Made by a program: the position numbers and the translations under genes. Below the pieces are notes generated by a model. It ran no database searches. It was not told the origin of the DNA and was given only the letters and a program-made list of their open reading frames with translations. A stretch of 64,000 nucleotides of DNA from an uncultured Alphaproteobacteria bacterium (GTDB lineage: Bacteria; Pseudomonadota; Alphaproteobacteria; RF32; CAG-239), in the NCBI GenBank assembly GCA_902464275.1, contig CABQIK010000004.1, forward strand, positions 32,897-96,896, given 5' to 3'. Each line of letters begins with the position of its first letter. The stretch's first letter is position 1. This document shows positions 62,171-64,000 of the stretch, piece by piece.

Positions 62171-62177
62171 ATTACAA
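62150..62177 (+). repeat. Direct repeat, copy 1: tRNA-Ser 3' end
   Basis: 28 bases from the T-loop of tRNA-Ser through CCA and 7 bases beyond, repeated exactly at 62414-62441. The start-to-start distance is 264 bases. Confidence 0.9.
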
Positions 62178-62207
62178 AAGACGCCCCTTGCGGGCGTTTT
62201 TTGTAAT
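62171..62207 (+). terminator. Terminator of tRNA-Ser
   Basis: ACGCCC / GGGCGT core (62181-62197) extended by AATTACAAAA / TTTTTTGTAATT, directly after the CCA, with a T run. Confidence 0.85.
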
Positions 62208-62413
62208 TGATGAAGTGTGTCGGAATTTGAAGCCTAGGTACCTTGGTACTCTAGGGCGGAGGGATAAAAAACAATCCGGTGGATTGTTTTTTGCCCGAGG
62301 GCGACAAATTTGTTAGTTTTACGAGCCGGCGTGAGCAGGCGCGGCAAAAGTTACAAATTGGAGTGACCGCAGCGCAGTTAGCGAGAGCGAACCGCTTGAG
62401 CTTACAAGCAAGC
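62208..62413. other. Gene-free spacer between the tRNA-Ser 3'-end repeats
   Basis: No gene. It contains CCTAGGTACC (62233-62242), inverted relative to the tRNA variable/T-arm junction GGTACCTAGG (62138-62147). A perfect 12-base-pair hairpin AAAAAACAATCC / GGATTGTTTTTT (62266-62292) is terminator-like. The remainder is GC-richer with AGCGAGAGCGAAC-type words similar to those beside tRNA-Arg. Confidence 0.5.
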
Positions 62414-62441
62414 CAAATCCCTATCTCACCGCCAATTACAA
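62414..62441 (+). repeat. Direct repeat, copy 2: detached tRNA-Ser 3' end
   Basis: Exact 28-base copy of 62150-62177 without the 5' part of the tRNA. It runs into its own hairpin (TTACAACAAAGC 62437-62448 / GCTTTGTTGTAA 62463-62474), which may also end rtcB transcription. Confidence 0.9.
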
Positions 62442-62485
62442 CAAAGCCCGCCGGAAAGGCGAGCTTTGTTGTAAATTTTAAGATG

Positions 62486-63712
62486 CTATTTAGTTTTTTT
62501 AAAGTCGGTTGTTTCGCCGGCTTTGAAGTTATAAATCGGTTTTATAACTTTGACTATATCGGCGGTCGGTTGAATATTTTTTACAATATCTTCCATGCTT
62601 TTATAAGCCATCGGGCATTCGTCCAAGGTGTCAACGTTAATAGAGGTGGTATAAATTCCGTTCATAGAGTTTTTAAATTCTTCAAGATTAAATTGTTTTT
62701 TGGCTTGCGCGCGGCTGTAAAGGCGACCGGCACCATGCGGGGCTGAACAGTTCCAGTCCGGATTTCCTTTGCCGATACAAATTAAACTGCCGTCACGCAT
62801 ATTAATCGGAATGAGTAATTTTTCGCCCTTTTGAGCGGATACTGAACCTTTGCGCAAAATCATATTTTCGGTATCAATGTAGTTATGAATAGTGGTAAAG
62901 GTTTCGGCAATGTGCAAACCTAGCGCTTTAATTATACTTTCGGCCATGGCTTTGCGGTTATAAACGGCATATTTTTGCACGATTTTCATATCGTGAATGT
63001 AGTCATCAAACAATTTGCCTTCGGTATATGCCAAAGCCTTGGGAATATTGGTAACAACGGTTTCTTTTAAGCTTTTTATGGTTTGCTGAATTTCAGACTG
63101 ACGACCTTCTTTTTTCAGGCGGGCAATGGTTTCGGCAAGTTGTGAGGATGAATTATTATTAAGGCGCTTATAGGCTTCTTCCTGATAATATTCCGCGACC
63201 TGCTTGCCTAAGTAACGGCTGCCGGAGTGAATCACTAAATAAACGGTATCCTCATCATCGGTATCAATTTCAATAAAATGATTACCGCCGCCGAGCGTGC
63301 CTATACTATGAGCCGCGCGGTGTCGGTTTATTTGACTAAGGCAACGCAAATCATCTAAATTGATACTGTTAATGTATTCATGCGGAGTTTCACGGATATT
63401 CATTCCGGCCGGGATGGCAGCATATATAAATTCGTCAAGTTTTTGTAAATCAATGTCTTTTTCTTGTAAGATGTAGGTTGCCATGCCGCAGCCGATGTCC
63501 ACGCCTACAAGATTGGGAACAATTTTATCAGTTATGGTCATGGTTGTGCCGATAGTGCAACCGGCTCCGGCGTGCACGTCAGGCATAATGCGAATTTTGC
63601 TGCCTTTTACAAATTCTTGATCGCATAAAGTTTTAATTTGCTGTTGTGAAGTATTATCCATAACTTCCGTAAAAACTTTCGCAGTATTGTATTTGCCTTG
63701 TATTTCTATCAT
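62486..63712 (-). CDS. rtcB: RtcB-family RNA ligase
   Basis: 408 aa. RtcB joins 2',3'-cyclic phosphate and 5'-OH RNA ends using GTP and Mn2+. Metal-site motifs are IMPDVHAGAGCTIGTTM, GVDIGCGM (metal Cys) and TLGGGNHFIEI. The guanylylated His lies in APHGAGRLYSRAQAKK. The length of about 400 aa is that of the shorter bacterial RtcB group. No rtcA, rtcR or archease is next to it; the neighbour is tRNA-Ser. Role: probably RNA repair after damage or ribotoxin attack. Confidence 0.92.
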   Translation of the reverse strand: MIEIQGKYNTAKVFTEVMDNTSQQQIKTLCDQEFVKGSKIRIMPDVHAGAGCTIGTTMTITDKIVPNLVGVDIGCGMATYILQEKDIDLQKLDEFIYAAIPAGMNIRETPHEYINSINLDDLRCLSQINRHRAAHSIGTLGGGNHFIEIDTDDEDTVYLVIHSGSRYLGKQVAEYYQEEAYKRLNNNSSSQLAETIARLKKEGRQSEIQQTIKSLKETVVTNIPKALAYTEGKLFDDYIHDMKIVQKYAVYNRKAMAESIIKALGLHIAETFTTIHNYIDTENMILRKGSVSAQKGEKLLIPINMRDGSLICIGKGNPDWNCSAPHGAGRLYSRAQAKKQFNLEEFKNSMNGIYTTSINVDTLDECPMAYKSMEDIVKNIQPTADIVKVIKPIYNFKAGETTDFKKTK

Positions 63713-64000
63713 TTTTATTCTCTAACGGTTAAATGTAATAAACGGCATAAGTATTGCACAAACAAAAGCATATGGCAAATTTATAATAAAGCCAACAGTA
63801 TTTTTAAATAAGTGTTTTGTTTTTGAAAACGATTATTCTCTTGCAATTTTAATATTACCAGGGGCGAGACAGAGGCAATAAAGAAGCGCTGATTTTTGTT
63901 TTATACACAATTTTCCACAACATATAATCCCCGGAGAGGGAGAGGAAATCGGATAGTTTGATTAAAAATAAGGGTGGAAATTACTTTTCAGCAAATAAAT
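63713..64000. other. AT-rich intergenic region upstream of rtcB
   Basis: 288 bases without a supported gene. Mostly AT-rich (for example 63760-63860), with one GC-richer stretch near 63929-63950, and the DnaA-box pair at 63901-63919. It continues past the window edge, so its full size is unknown. Confidence 0.5.
63901..63919 (+). promoter_or_regulatory. Two DnaA-box-like sites in tandem
   Basis: TTATACACA (63901-63909) and TTTTCCACA (63911-63919). Both fit the relaxed DnaA-box consensus TTWTNCACA, in the same direction and 10 bases apart (one helical turn). Confidence 0.5.

Noticed and set aside
62279..62746. 155-aa plus-strand frame over the tRNA-Ser scar
   Set aside because: It is mostly the antisense of rtcB and crosses the repeats.

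Overview
This 64 kb window is chromosomal housekeeping DNA of an AT-rich member of the Alphaproteobacteria. Several things point there: a CckA-type hybrid kinase, an HdaA-type DnaA regulator, the tolC-popZ-valS gene order, a MipZ-like ATPase, leuS-lptE-holA, and a TPR protein-bamB-der operon. The pilin-like proteins, with their GRSMVEMLGVLAIIG and GSLMIEAMAML prepilin signatures, look like those of uncultured host-associated (gut) alphaproteobacteria; that placement is an inference. No rRNA, CRISPR array, transposase or prophage was seen.

Layout. 1-6.9 kb (minus strand): 5' end of truA, a Gfo/Idh/MocA oxidoreductase, prfA, hisS, rodZ-like and ptsP. 6.9-16 kb: a cupin and apaG, then hdaA, cckA, pgm, a MipZ-like ATPase with a D,D-carboxypeptidase, tRNA-His and a metallophosphoesterase. 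16-23 kb (accessory): a nitroreductase, a two-gene pilus-tip adhesin locus (264-aa membrane protein plus an 1151-aa PilV-like prepilin) and a DUF234 AAA ATPase. 23-30 kb (minus): proS, pheT, pheS, rplT, rpmI, trpS. 30-33.2 kb: four uncharacterised proteins behind a near-ideal promoter. 33-38 kb: der, bamB, TPR protein and an unknown membrane protein. 38-43.4 kb: diguanylate cyclase, RNA methyltransferase, lipoprotein, transketolase. 43.4-44 kb: an orphan prepilin leader module, inverted repeats and tRNA-Arg. 44-53 kb: lipoprotein, glgP, tolC, a shortened popZ, valS, an OmpA-family lipoprotein. 53-58 kb: a prepilin gene with an unusual leader, then holA, lptE, leuS. 58-64 kb: rsmB, two unknown genes, tRNA-Ser(CGA) with a duplicated 3' end, rtcB, and a DnaA-box pair at the right edge.

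Functional themes are translation (six aminoacyl-tRNA synthetases, RF1, L20, L35, Der, RsmB, RtcB, three tRNAs), envelope building (RodZ, BamB, LptE, D,D-carboxypeptidase, lipoproteins, TolC), cell-cycle control (CckA, HdaA, PopZ, MipZ-like) and surface pili.

The most unusual feature is a module of about 210 bp seen twice (43436-43645 and 53868-54075). It contains a DnaA-box-like word, a GANTC site, a hairpin that buries the Shine-Dalgarno sequence right up to the start codon, and a long prepilin leader with an internal hairpin whose outer stem differs between copies by two compensatory base-pair changes. One copy drives an intact prepilin gene. The other is cut off exactly at the prepilin cleavage-site codon, carries a frameshift, and supplies the stop codon of transketolase.
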